Assembly (NCBI GenBank): GCA_903862805.1
Contig: CAIOZP010000245.1
Span: 1 to 6,044, forward strand
From: an uncultured Fibrobacterota bacterium
GTDB taxonomy: Bacteria > Fibrobacterota > Chitinivibrionia > Chitinivibrionales > CAIOZP01
Direction: 5' to 3'
DNA length: 6,044 nt
Position numbers and translations under genes: made by a program. Below are positions 1 to 6,044 of this stretch, piece after piece (position 1 is the first letter of the stretch; each line of letters starts with the position of its first letter). The notes under the pieces were generated by a model. The model saw only the letters and a list, made by a program, of their open reading frames with translations, searched no databases and was not told the DNA's origin.

Positions 1-1491
1 AACGTTGGAGGTTGCCTGAGTGATTGTTCCGGCAATGTCTTTTGTCACCGCCGACTGTTCTTCGATAGCCGCCGCCATGTTTGCAACAAGCTGACCGACC
101 TCGTTGATAACCGCCGTGATTTTTGTTATGTCGATCACCGCGCTGCCGGTCGCCGTCTGGATTCCGTCGATGCGGGTCTTGATGTCGTCGGTTGCCTTGG
201 CGGTCTGACTGGCGAGTTCTTTAATCTCGTTTGCAACAACAGCAAACCCTTTGCCCGCCGCACCGGCACGCGCCGCTTCGATCGTGGCATTGAGCGCAAG
301 CAGATTCGTCTGTGCCGAAATAACCGATATGGCATCGGTGACTTTTCCAATTTCCTTCGCCGCTTCGCCGAGCTGCTGCATAACGGCCGAGACGGCCTCG
401 GCCTGCATCACTGCATTGCTGCTTGTCGCATGGGCGCGCTCAGAATTCGCCGCGATTTCGGCAACGGTCGAACTCATCTCATCGGTAGCGGTGGCGATTG
501 TCGATAGACTGAACGATGTCTGCTCCATGCCAGATGCAACAGACGCAGAATTGGAACTCGATTCCTCTGCGGCGGCGGCAACTGTTGATGTGCGCTCCGA
601 CATCAGGTTGACGCTTTGAGATGTCTGAGACGAGATTGCCGAAAGTTCAGTCGCTGCGGATGCCAATGTGGAAACTCCGTTTGACAGATCGCGGACGAGA
701 TCGCGGAGCGAAGTAATCATGTTCTGCGTCGATCTGGCGAGAAGTCCTATTTCATCCCTACGGGAACATAATGCAGACGGAACGTCTTTAGACAGATTGT
801 TGGCGGCAATCTGATCCATGATTTTTGCAGTTTCATCAAGAGGTTTGGCGAGGTTAGATGCAAGGAGAATACCGAGGAAGATTGCAATCAAGACCGCAAG
901 TATGGAGCCAATTACGTTGGTTGTTGTGGAGGTTGCATAGGAGGTCTCAGATTCCTTGCCAAAATCTGCTGCCTCTTTCTGTTGAATCGCAATCAGTGAA
1001 TCAATAGCAGATCTGGCTGCAGAACGCAGATTTGCAGCATTACCGCCGGTCTTGAACGATGGAATGACCTTTGAATATTCAGTAATATTTCCGTCGAAGA
1101 AGGGCGCAAGTTCCTTTTTGTAATCGCCCCAAACAGATGTAAATTTCCCAAACAGATCCTTCTCTGCCTGTGTATTGTCAGGCACATTGAATGCGGAGGC
1201 AATGGAGTCAATACTTGTAAGCAACCTTGTCATATCGGCACGGGTCTTTTCTCTCTCTTCGGGGATAACCATCACCTTGTATGCGTCACCACGTATCAAA
1301 CTGATGTCATCCTGAATTAGTGTCAACTGATTAATTGAAGCAAGGCTGCTCTTTATAAAAAAACTGACTCTGGCATTCAGCGTACTAAGAGTAGCTGACG
1401 CAAACAGCGAAATCCCGATAATGATCGCAACCATCACCGCAAAACTTCCAAGAAGTTTCGTCCTCGTCTTCAAATCATTAAGAAAGCTCAT
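1..1491 (-). CDS. Methyl-accepting chemotaxis protein with 4HB-type periplasmic sensor (3' end cut by window edge)
   Basis: Transmembrane chemoreceptor, open from the ATG at 1491 to the window edge (497 codons, no stop). A short basic N-terminus precedes membrane helix 1 (about 14-35). Residues 36-190 form a mostly helical periplasmic region resembling the four-helix-bundle MCP sensor. Membrane helix 2 is about 193-212, followed by HAMP (213 to about 265, including AKPLDE and RRDEIGLLA). The cytoplasmic signalling coiled coil has a first methylation helix with the E309/E310 pair, the highly conserved hairpin tip (386-416; [17 protein letters not shown] and GKGFAVVA), and a second methylation helix with [13 protein letters not shown] (E477/E478). 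Family length suggests a few dozen residues are missing, so a C-terminal CheR-tether cannot be judged. The ligand is unknown. It presumably signals to the CheA encoded just upstream, but lies behind a terminator and may be independently expressed. Confidence 0.95.
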   Translation of the reverse strand, partial: MSFLNDLKTRTKLLGSFAVMVAIIIGISLFASATLSTLNARVSFFIKSSLASINQLTLIQDDISLIRGDAYKVMVIPEEREKTRADMTRLLTSIDSIASAFNVPDNTQAEKDLFGKFTSVWGDYKKELAPFFDGNITEYSKVIPSFKTGGNAANLRSAARSAIDSLIAIQQKEAADFGKESETSYATSTTTNVIGSILAVLIAIFLGILLASNLAKPLDETAKIMDQIAANNLSKDVPSALCSRRDEIGLLARSTQNMITSLRDLVRDLSNGVSTLASAATELSAISSQTSQSVNLMSERTSTVAAAAEESSSNSASVASGMEQTSFSLSTIATATDEMSSTVAEIAANSERAHATSSNAVMQAEAVSAVMQQLGEAAKEIGKVTDAISVISAQTNLLALNATIEAARAGAAGKGFAVVANEIKELASQTAKATDDIKTRIDGIQTATGSAVIDITKITAVINEVGQLVANMAAAIEEQSAVTKDIAGTITQATSNV

Positions 1492-1496
1492 GATAT

Positions 1497-1501
1497 CCTC
1501 C
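1497..1501 (-). promoter_or_regulatory. Shine-Dalgarno GGAGG of the chemoreceptor gene
   Basis: GGAGG lies 5 bases upstream of the ATG at 1491 and fixes the start of the chemoreceptor gene. It has the same sequence and spacing as the cheA site. Confidence 0.85.
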
Positions 1502-1523
1502 AAATTGTTTGTAATTTCTCTTC

Positions 1524-1550
1524 GTTATATCCGGTAAAAAGACTCCGCAA
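1524..1550 (-). promoter_or_regulatory. Weak sigma-70-like promoter candidate for the chemoreceptor
   Basis: TATAAC (1529-1524) is a good -10 element, but the best -35 is TTGCGG (1550-1545) with a short 15-base spacer. Transcription would start near 1517, about 26 bases before the receptor ATG and just downstream of the terminator. It is an alternative to the sigma-28-like element; neither is strong. Confidence 0.22.
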
Positions 1551-1562
1551 TTTCGGCAGTCT
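1536..1562 (-). terminator. Rho-independent terminator after the cheA/repeat unit
   Basis: Read on the minus strand, AGACT-G-CCG (1562-1554), loop AAATTG (1553-1548) and CGG-AGTCT (1547-1540) form an 8-bp stem with a single bulged G at 1557. The transcript then runs into further T residues (1539-1536), giving five consecutive T with the last stem base. The plus-strand side lacks a T run, so it terminates only leftward transcription. It follows the repeat ORF stop by about 10 bases and separates the phosphatase-STAS-cheA unit from the chemoreceptor gene. Confidence 0.8.
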
Positions 1563-1575
1563 CCTCTTTCATTTA
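1550..1575 (-). promoter_or_regulatory. Candidate sigma-28 (FliA-type) promoter for the chemoreceptor
   Basis: The minus strand shows TAAA (1575-1572), a 14-base spacer and GCCGAAAT (1557-1550). The sigma-28 consensus is TAAA, about 15 bases, GCCGATAA; the -10 half matches 6 of 8 positions and the spacer is one base short. Sigma-28 commonly drives chemoreceptor genes. The element overlaps the terminator hairpin, which could instead explain the GC-containing half by chance. Confidence 0.25.
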
Positions 1576-1794
1576 TTTAATCGTTGGTGCCATGCTGTTT
1601 ATCCTCAGTGCCACTCTGTTTATCCTCAGTGCCACTCTGTTTATCCTCAGTGCCACTCTGTTTATCCTCAGTGCCACCTTGTTTATCCTCAGTGCCACCT
1701 TGTTTGTCCTCAGTGCCACCTTGTTTGTCCTCAGTGCCACCTTGTTTATCCTCGGTGCCACCTTGTTTGTCCTCAGTGCCACCTTAAAACTCAT
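1573..1794 (-). CDS. Hypothetical short repeat ORF coupled to the cheA stop (ATGA overlap)
   Basis: A 73-codon open frame whose ATG (1794-1792) overlaps the cheA TGA (1793-1791), a classic coupling arrangement. Upstream there is only a weak purine-rich stretch (GGCGGGCGTGAG). The product would be MSFK followed by heptads of the form VALR(I/T)N(K/R), ending SMAPTIK before the TAA at 1575-1573. It is strongly basic with alternating hydrophobic residues and resembles no family I recognise. Its repetitive composition is a direct consequence of the 21-bp tandem repeat beneath it. Variation between copies changes amino acids in this frame (I/T, L/P, K/R), whereas another minus-strand frame, reading GTEDKQG, absorbs most of it silently. 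This frame may therefore be a gene-finder artefact, a decayed gene or a real small peptide. Low confidence as a functional gene. Confidence 0.35.
   Translation of the reverse strand: MSFKVALRTNKVAPRINKVALRTNKVALRTNKVALRINKVALRINRVALRINRVALRINRVALRINSMAPTIK
1589..1785 (-). repeat. 21-bp tandem repeat (minisatellite), nine copies plus a partial
   Basis: Nine consecutive 21-bp units start at 1589, 1610, 1631, 1652, 1673, 1694, 1715, 1736 and 1757, with an 8-base partial copy at 1778-1785. The minus-strand unit is GGC-AC(T/C)-GAG-GA(T/C)-AAA-CA(A/G)-(G/A)GT. Units 1610-1672 are identical, which points to recent duplication. Within full internal units only four positions vary, all transitions; the copy at 1589 is degenerate at one end. 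Because 21 is divisible by three, reading frames are preserved whatever the copy number; two minus-strand frames are open through the array and the third has TGA in every unit. The array begins 5 bases beyond the cheA stop and ends shortly before the terminator, so it lies in the 3' part of the operon transcript. Confidence 0.97.
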
Positions 1795-4700
1795 CTCACG
1801 CCCGCCGAAGCCAGCTTATGAAGTCCATCAAGCAATCTGTCTCTATCAAGTTTCACCTGATAATCATCAATTCCAATGTCTTTTCCTCGCTTGATGTCTT
1901 CTTCGCCAGCAAGCGAGGTGAGCGCAAGAATACGCAGATGCTTCGTGCGCTCGTCCTTGCGAATCCTTGCCGATAATCCGAGGCCATCGAGACGTGGCAT
2001 TTCTATGTCTGTTACAACGGCATTCACCTCGCCGACGTGTTCGAGCAATATTTCCCAGGCGTCTTCACCATCGACTCCGGCATAAACCTTCCAGCCGTCT
2101 TCCTCCAGATAGCGTTTGATCTGTGATCGGAAAAAATCGGAATCTTCTGCCAAGAGAACCGTGGGTTGCGAGGCCGCGACCGACTGTGGTTCGTTGCTTC
2201 CTTCGCCGGGAAGGACTATCGTTTGCGGACGAACCGTTTTTGGTCTGCGCCACTCGGGATAAACCGAGTCAACAAGATCAAAGAGATCGACAAGAAGCGT
2301 CGTGTTGTCGCGAATGAGCGTAGAACCTGCAATACCGGGCTGACGGTGCGTCTCGGTGTCGATGTTCATTTCACTTGTAACCACATCGACCGGCATTGCA
2401 CCGAGCAAACCGATCTCTCGGTCGGCAACACTTGTCACAATCACGGCAAGTTCGGCATCGGATGGAACCGTTCCGACATTGGCCGCATCGGAGAGTGTGA
2501 CCAGAGGCAAAGATGCGCCGCGATATTTCATCGTGCGCTTGCCGCCTTTGGTCTCGACTGCTTCCGGAGCAATATGTTCGATTCTGCGCACCACATCAAG
2601 CGGGACCGCGCAGATTTCATCGGGCGTATTGTGGAACAGAAGCATCGTATGCGAGGTATCGACCAGATCGGCAGAAGCCGCGCGGGCCTTGGCACGAGCC
2701 GAACCGGAGACAGATGCAAGATCTGCCTTTGCTGCGAGTCCGCCCACATCAACAATAAGAGCCACTGTTCCGTTGCCGAGAATCGTTGCACCGGCATATT
2801 CGTGAAGTGCCTTGAGATGAACGCCAAGCGGCTTGACGACAATCTCTTCGGTGTCGTGGAAACGGCCAACGACAACCGCCATTTCCTGTGTGCCGGTGGT
2901 CAGCACGGCGATGTCGAGCATACTCGAAACGTTGCCTCTGCGGCCGTCGGTCTTGCGTGTCCAGGACTTGGCTCCGGCAGGTGGTTCGCCGCCTTCGACC
3001 TGACCATCTATTGTCTGCTTTGGCGAACGGCGGTCGGCGCTCAACAGTCGGCGGTCGATTTCGCGTTTGCCGGTCTTGGGATCGATGTATGTCGGCGCAA
3101 TGCCAAGCAGTTCGCCAAATCTTACAAGCGGAATAATGCGGTCGCGAAGCAGGAGGACCTCGGCTCCACCAACAACTTCAATGCGGCGCTTCACTTCTTC
3201 GGCAGGTATGCGCAAAAGTTCTACGATATTGATCTGAGGAAGAGCAAAAAGTTCGTCTTCGACAGAAACAATCAGCGAGGGAATGATCGCAAGCGTGAGA
3301 GGAAGCTTGATGCGGAAGAGTGTTCCTTCTCCTACTTTGGAACTTATTTCAACTGTTCCGCCAAGGCGATCAATGTTGGTCTTGACTACATCCATTCCAA
3401 CACCACGCCCCGATATATCGGTGAGTTTTTCGGCCGTTGACAGTCCGGGAAGGAAGATCAGCGCGACTTTGTCGGCATCGGACATTCCGGCAACCTTGTC
3501 GGCGGAAAGAAGTCCTTTGCGGACGGCGCTGTCGGCGATGACTTTCGGGTCGATGCCTTTGCCGTCATCGCCGATTTCGATCACCACCTGACCAGCCTCG
3601 TGCATTGCCTCGATGCGGACATTGCCGACCCTCGGCTTTCCGCTCTTTGCGCGGATGTCGGGAGTCTCGATTCCGTGGTCAACCGAATTGCGAACCATGT
3701 GCGTAAGCGGATCGGAAAGCCCTTCGATCATTGAGCGGTCAAGGGCGACTTCTTTCCCGATGATCTCAAGTTCGATCTCTTTGCCAAGCTGTATCGAGGT
3801 GTCGCGAACAACGCGCGGGAACTTCGAGAAGACATTACCCACGGGCTGAAGCCTCGTCTGCATGATGGCGTTCTGTAACTCCGACGTAACCTGACTCACG
3901 CGCTGGTCGGCAATGACAAGTGCCTGCTGATCCTGCGTGCCAACGGCGGTGCGAAGCTGATTGCGACCAAGCACCAGCTCGCCTGCAAGGTTCATGAGAA
4001 GTTCGAGCAGATTGACGTTCACGCGTATCGTCTCGTCGATCATCGCCTTTGACCTTGTTTCTTTCACAGCGGCCGGTTCCATTGCTTCGACGGGCATGTT
4101 CACCTCGTTTTCGGATGCTATCTCAGGTTCTGTTGCTTTAGTTTGCTGTATAATAGGTTCGGTGATCGCCACTTCTTCGGTCGGTGCAACAATCTCGCCT
4201 GGAAGCGGAGGATCGCGAGGATCGAATATCTTCACAAGCCCTTCGTCGGCTATGTCGAAAAGTCCGTTCACCACCATCGGATCCATGACCGTGGCAAAGT
4301 AAAGCTGAAGCGGCAGCTTCTTAGACAGTTCGCCGTCGAGTGTTCCGATAGCGTCAAAATCTATGCGGCAATCGAGGACTTCGCCAGTGGCATCCATATC
4401 CTTGAATATCTCAAGCACGGTTTTGCCGGTGCGCTCGACATCATGAACCAGATCGAGCTTGACCACATACACATACTGGCGGGCACGTCTCACACGTTGG
4501 AGATCGACAAGCGGAATATCGACAGGTGTGCTCTTTGCCTCAGCATTGAAAGTGACAGTGGTATTGATCGCGTTCCTGTTAAGCGGCGATGAATACGATT
4601 CGGCAAGCTTTACAAGTCCGACAACAAGATCGGAAACATCTGCGTTTCCAGCGGTATCGGTGTGAAGAAGCAACTCACGGAGACGATCGAACGCGGCTAA

Positions 4701-4970
4701 AAGAACGTTGGTGATTTCAGGATCGGGAGCCATCACCTTTGTGCGAAGCATATCGAGAACGGTCTCGGTCTTGTGGGCAAGTTCCTTCACGGAATTAAGC
4801 GCGAAGAAACTGCTGCCACCCTTTATCGAGTGTGCCGCACGAAAGACCTTGTTCACAAGCTCCATGTCAACATTCGCTCCGGCCTCTTCCACCGCAAGAA
4901 GATCGGTTTCAATGTCAGCAAGATGTTCAAGCGACTCGTTGATGAATTCCATCAAAAGATCATCAGCCAT
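1791..4970 (-). CDS. cheA: CheA-type hybrid histidine kinase: Hpt, kinase core, two CheW-like domains, receiver
   Basis: A 1059-residue cytoplasmic chemosensory kinase, much longer than a classical CheA (about 650). Numbering is from the ATG at 4970. Residues 1-105 are an Hpt (P1) domain with phospho-histidine H47 in AAHSIKGG. About 150-255 is a P2-like region, followed by an acidic, proline-rich linker (255-312). The P3 dimerisation segment (about 315-390) leads to the P4 ATPase: N box MVRNSVDHG (N428, D431, H432), G1 GDDGKGID (467-474) and G2 GRGVGMD (521-527). P5/CheW spans about 555-755 with a charged insertion near 630-682. A second, more divergent CheW-like domain covers about 772-907. 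The receiver (936-1055) has E942/D943, phospho-acceptor D988 in TDIEMP, T1018 and K1040. All key residues are present, so both phosphotransfer ends look functional. There is no membrane segment; input should come from chemoreceptors such as the one downstream. Similar hybrids occur in FrzE- and PilL/ChpA-like systems. Output beyond the receiver is unknown. The large antisense reading frames over this gene are codon-usage shadows. Confidence 0.95.
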   Translation of the reverse strand: MADDLLMEFINESLEHLADIETDLLAVEEAGANVDMELVNKVFRAAHSIKGGSSFFALNSVKELAHKTETVLDMLRTKVMAPDPEITNVLLAAFDRLRELLLHTDTAGNADVSDLVVGLVKLAESYSSPLNRNAINTTVTFNAEAKSTPVDIPLVDLQRVRRARQYVYVVKLDLVHDVERTGKTVLEIFKDMDATGEVLDCRIDFDAIGTLDGELSKKLPLQLYFATVMDPMVVNGLFDIADEGLVKIFDPRDPPLPGEIVAPTEEVAITEPIIQQTKATEPEIASENEVNMPVEAMEPAAVKETRSKAMIDETIRVNVNLLELLMNLAGELVLGRNQLRTAVGTQDQQALVIADQRVSQVTSELQNAIMQTRLQPVGNVFSKFPRVVRDTSIQLGKEIELEIIGKEVALDRSMIEGLSDPLTHMVRNSVDHGIETPDIRAKSGKPRVGNVRIEAMHEAGQVVIEIGDDGKGIDPKVIADSAVRKGLLSADKVAGMSDADKVALIFLPGLSTAEKLTDISGRGVGMDVVKTNIDRLGGTVEISSKVGEGTLFRIKLPLTLAIIPSLIVSVEDELFALPQINIVELLRIPAEEVKRRIEVVGGAEVLLLRDRIIPLVRFGELLGIAPTYIDPKTGKREIDRRLLSADRRSPKQTIDGQVEGGEPPAGAKSWTRKTDGRRGNVSSMLDIAVLTTGTQEMAVVVGRFHDTEEIVVKPLGVHLKALHEYAGATILGNGTVALIVDVGGLAAKADLASVSGSARAKARAASADLVDTSHTMLLFHNTPDEICAVPLDVVRRIEHIAPEAVETKGGKRTMKYRGASLPLVTLSDAANVGTVPSDAELAVIVTSVADREIGLLGAMPVDVVTSEMNIDTETHRQPGIAGSTLIRDNTTLLVDLFDLVDSVYPEWRRPKTVRPQTIVLPGEGSNEPQSVAASQPTVLLAEDSDFFRSQIKRYLEEDGWKVYAGVDGEDAWEILLEHVGEVNAVVTDIEMPRLDGLGLSARIRKDERTKHLRILALTSLAGEEDIKRGKDIGIDDYQVKLDRDRLLDGLHKLASAGVR

Positions 4971-5292
4971 TTGTTCCTCCACTGCGCTCGCTGATGTCGA
5001 TGCGATCGGTCAGACGCATACTCGCAAATATCGACATCATGGTATCCGACGCATTTACAACAGAAAATTTTCCGTTGACCTTCCTCATGGAGTTGCTTGC
5101 GGCAATCATCAGGGCAATTCCGGATGAATCGACGACATCTGCTCCGAAAAGATCCATTACAACAGAATCCGTTCCGGTTCCTATCTCTGCAAGAAGAGCT
5201 TTTTGAAGATCATAAACAGATTTACCAAGAAGATTCCTGTCTATGAGCACTTTTACGCAGGCACCTTCACGACTAATCGAGAATTCCGGCAT
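4963..5292 (-). CDS. STAS-domain protein, anti-sigma-factor antagonist (SpoIIAA/RsbV-like)
   Basis: A 109-residue stand-alone STAS domain, about the usual size of SpoIIAA/RsbV proteins (100-120 residues). The diagnostic segment VVMDLFGADVVDSSGIA (44-60) holds the phosphorylatable serine; by position in the family's DSSG motif this is S57, with S56 beside it. It is followed by the typical helix and strand ending MRKVNGKFSVVNAS. The start ATG at 5292 has an AAGGAG ribosome site (5299-5304) six bases upstream. In known partner-switch systems the unphosphorylated form binds an anti-sigma kinase or other partner, and a PP2C phosphatase removes the phosphate; the phosphatase gene lies directly upstream. 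The last codons, through the TGA at 4965-4963, overlap the cheA start by 8 bp, suggesting translational coupling. No RsbW/SpoIIAB-type kinase is visible in the window, so the kinase and the final target remain unknown. Confidence 0.92.
   Translation of the reverse strand: MPEFSISREGACVKVLIDRNLLGKSVYDLQKALLAEIGTGTDSVVMDLFGADVVDSSGIALMIAASNSMRKVNGKFSVVNASDTMMSIFASMRLTDRIDISERSGGTNG
4976..4980 (-). promoter_or_regulatory. Shine-Dalgarno GGAGG that fixes the cheA start
   Basis: GGAGG on the minus strand lies 5 bases before the ATG at 4970. An in-frame ATG at 4982 lies only one base before this motif, so the motif cannot serve it, and no comparable site is seen upstream of 4982. This selects the protein beginning MADDLL over the version four residues longer. 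The motif sits within the last codons of the STAS gene, an arrangement typical of coupled translation. Confidence 0.8.
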
Positions 5293-5311
5293 GGCTTTCT
5301 CCTTCTATTAT

Positions 5312-6044
5312 TCAAATTTCCGTTCCCAAAAGTATGACATCATCGGATTTCGGCCCGTCGCCGACAAGTGTCTTTGTCATAAAATCAACAGAATCTGTGA
5401 ACGGCAAGGTTGCGGTCTCAAAACAGGCTTCTCTTAGGCGTTTCTGACCTTCAACCCAGCCGCCGCAACTTTCGAGCAGCCCGTCGGAGTAAAGAAACAG
5501 CCGGTCGCCCTTATCGAGTGCAAGCGTACATTCTCCAAAACGGGCATCATCAAAAGCGCCGACCACATCACCGCTTATGTCGCAGGAGTCGATCTTTCTG
5601 CCGCTCTTCCGTAATACAATCGGCAGAGGATGACCGGCACAGGCGACGAGCAGCTGCCTGCTGTTCCTGTTCACACGTGCGTAAATCATGGTGAAAAATT
5701 TGCCCGACGGCATGACGCGGCATAATGCGCTGTTCAATCGGCCCAAAATCTGTGCGGGGGTATCGATCGACGTCGCATGTTCCGCCAAAAGCATTTTCAG
5801 AGCCGCCGTCCAGTAGCTCGCCGCAAGATCGTGACCGCTTGAATCGGCAACAATGTAATCGTGGATTCCGGAACCCGATTCGATGACATCGTAGAAGTCG
5901 CCACCTGCATTCAGTTTCTGACTCACGAACACCTCAAACGCTGCGTTCGGCATATCGGAAGGAAGCGGCATCACTGACTTCTGCGCATCGGCCAAGTGGC
6001 TGATATGATCGGCCTGAAGTTCCGCCAGACTTTCGTATGCCATG
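5312..6044 (-). CDS. SpoIIE/RsbU-type PP2C serine phosphatase, C-terminal catalytic part (cut by window edge)
   Basis: Metal-dependent serine/threonine phosphatase of the SpoIIE/RsbU branch of PP2C, a family that typically dephosphorylates STAS anti-sigma-factor antagonists. About 243 residues are visible. Numbering from the ATG at 6043, the motifs run in family order: AQKSVMPLP (20-28); GGDFYDV, with metal-ligand candidates D49 and D52; VADSSGHD, with D67; CAGHPLPIVLR (135-145); RLFLYSDGLLE, with D187; and the closing SDDVILLG, with D234/D235. All expected catalytic acidic residues are present, so it looks active. The ATG at 6043 lies at the very edge and no upstream ribosome site can be seen. 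RsbU-like proteins usually carry an N-terminal sensory, receiver or coiled-coil region, so the gene probably starts outside the window. The stop is TGA at 5314-5312. A STAS gene follows after 19 bp, the natural substrate candidate. The family call is firm; the substrate is inferred from neighbourhood. Confidence 0.93.
   Translation of the reverse strand, partial: MAYESLAELQADHISHLADAQKSVMPLPSDMPNAAFEVFVSQKLNAGGDFYDVIESGSGIHDYIVADSSGHDLAASYWTAALKMLLAEHATSIDTPAQILGRLNSALCRVMPSGKFFTMIYARVNRNSRQLLVACAGHPLPIVLRKSGRKIDSCDISGDVVGAFDDARFGECTLALDKGDRLFLYSDGLLESCGGWVEGQKRLREACFETATLPFTDSVDFMTKTLVGDGPKSDDVILLGTEI

Noticed and set aside
251..619. A 122-codon plus-strand frame opposite the chemoreceptor
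   Set aside because: It is antisense to the most conserved part of the MCP signalling domain; an Ala/Ser-rich shadow without a domain.
1589..1785. CRISPR array
   Set aside because: The 21-bp units are contiguous, with no unique spacers between them.
1781..1795. Programmed frameshift joining cheA to the GTEDKQG frame
   Set aside because: A +1 shift at the cheA TGA would read GAG-TTT and then hit the TAA at 1786-1784. A -1 slip on TTT-AAG of the coupled ORF would need poor re-pairing on TAA. There is no convincing slippery heptamer.
1592..1894. A 100-codon plus-strand frame reading repeated ATLFILS heptads, resembling a hydrophobic membrane peptide
   Set aside because: It is the antisense translation of the 21-bp repeat running into the cheA 3' end, with no ribosome binding site. 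The hydrophobic look follows from the repeat's base composition.
2166..3440. A 424-codon open frame on the plus strand, antisense to cheA
   Set aside because: It lies wholly opposite a kinase gene with every expected catalytic motif. Its translation is rich in Cys, Arg, His and Asn with no recognisable domain, so it is a codon-bias shadow.
4971..4982. Upstream ATG at 4982 as the cheA start
   Set aside because: The GGAGG at 4976-4980 lies after that ATG and at ideal distance from the ATG at 4970. The upstream choice would lack a ribosome site and add only four residues.

Overview
The window is a compact bacterial signal-transduction locus, with every gene on the minus strand. In transcription order (right to left) it holds: the C-terminal catalytic part of a SpoIIE/RsbU-type PP2C phosphatase (5312 to the right edge); a single-domain STAS anti-sigma-factor-antagonist protein (4963-5292); a very large CheA-type hybrid histidine kinase with Hpt, kinase core, two CheW-like domains and a receiver (1791-4970); a short ORF made almost wholly of 21-bp tandem repeats (1573-1794); a Rho-independent terminator (1536-1562); and a methyl-accepting chemotaxis protein cut by the left edge (1-1491). 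There is no gene-free stretch over 300 bases.

The first three genes look like one operon. A 19-bp gap separates phosphatase and STAS, and STAS and cheA overlap by 8 bp, with the cheA Shine-Dalgarno inside the STAS coding sequence. The repeat ORF starts on the cheA stop codon (ATGA overlap). The terminator then closes the unit, and the chemoreceptor has its own strong ribosome binding site and possibly its own promoter, so it may be separately transcribed.

Functionally the locus joins two signalling logics. A chemoreceptor feeds a CheA kinase, and next to it sits the phosphatase/antagonist half of a partner switch (PP2C dephosphorylates STAS protein, which then binds an anti-sigma or other kinase). 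No RsbW-type kinase, separate CheW, CheR or CheB is visible. The CheA protein carries its own CheW and receiver modules, so it may be largely self-contained. Coupling of the two halves is inferred from gene order only.

The organism is a bacterium of moderate GC (roughly 50% by eye) with strong GGAGG-type ribosome binding sites. The architecture would fit a diderm environmental lineage such as a deltaproteobacterium or a Chlorobi/Ignavibacteria-like group, but nothing here fixes the taxon. The least explained element is the 21-bp minisatellite behind cheA. Its present coupled frame encodes a basic repeat peptide, while a different frame encodes a more protein-like GTEDKQG repeat that lacks a start codon and is one base away from the coupled ATG.
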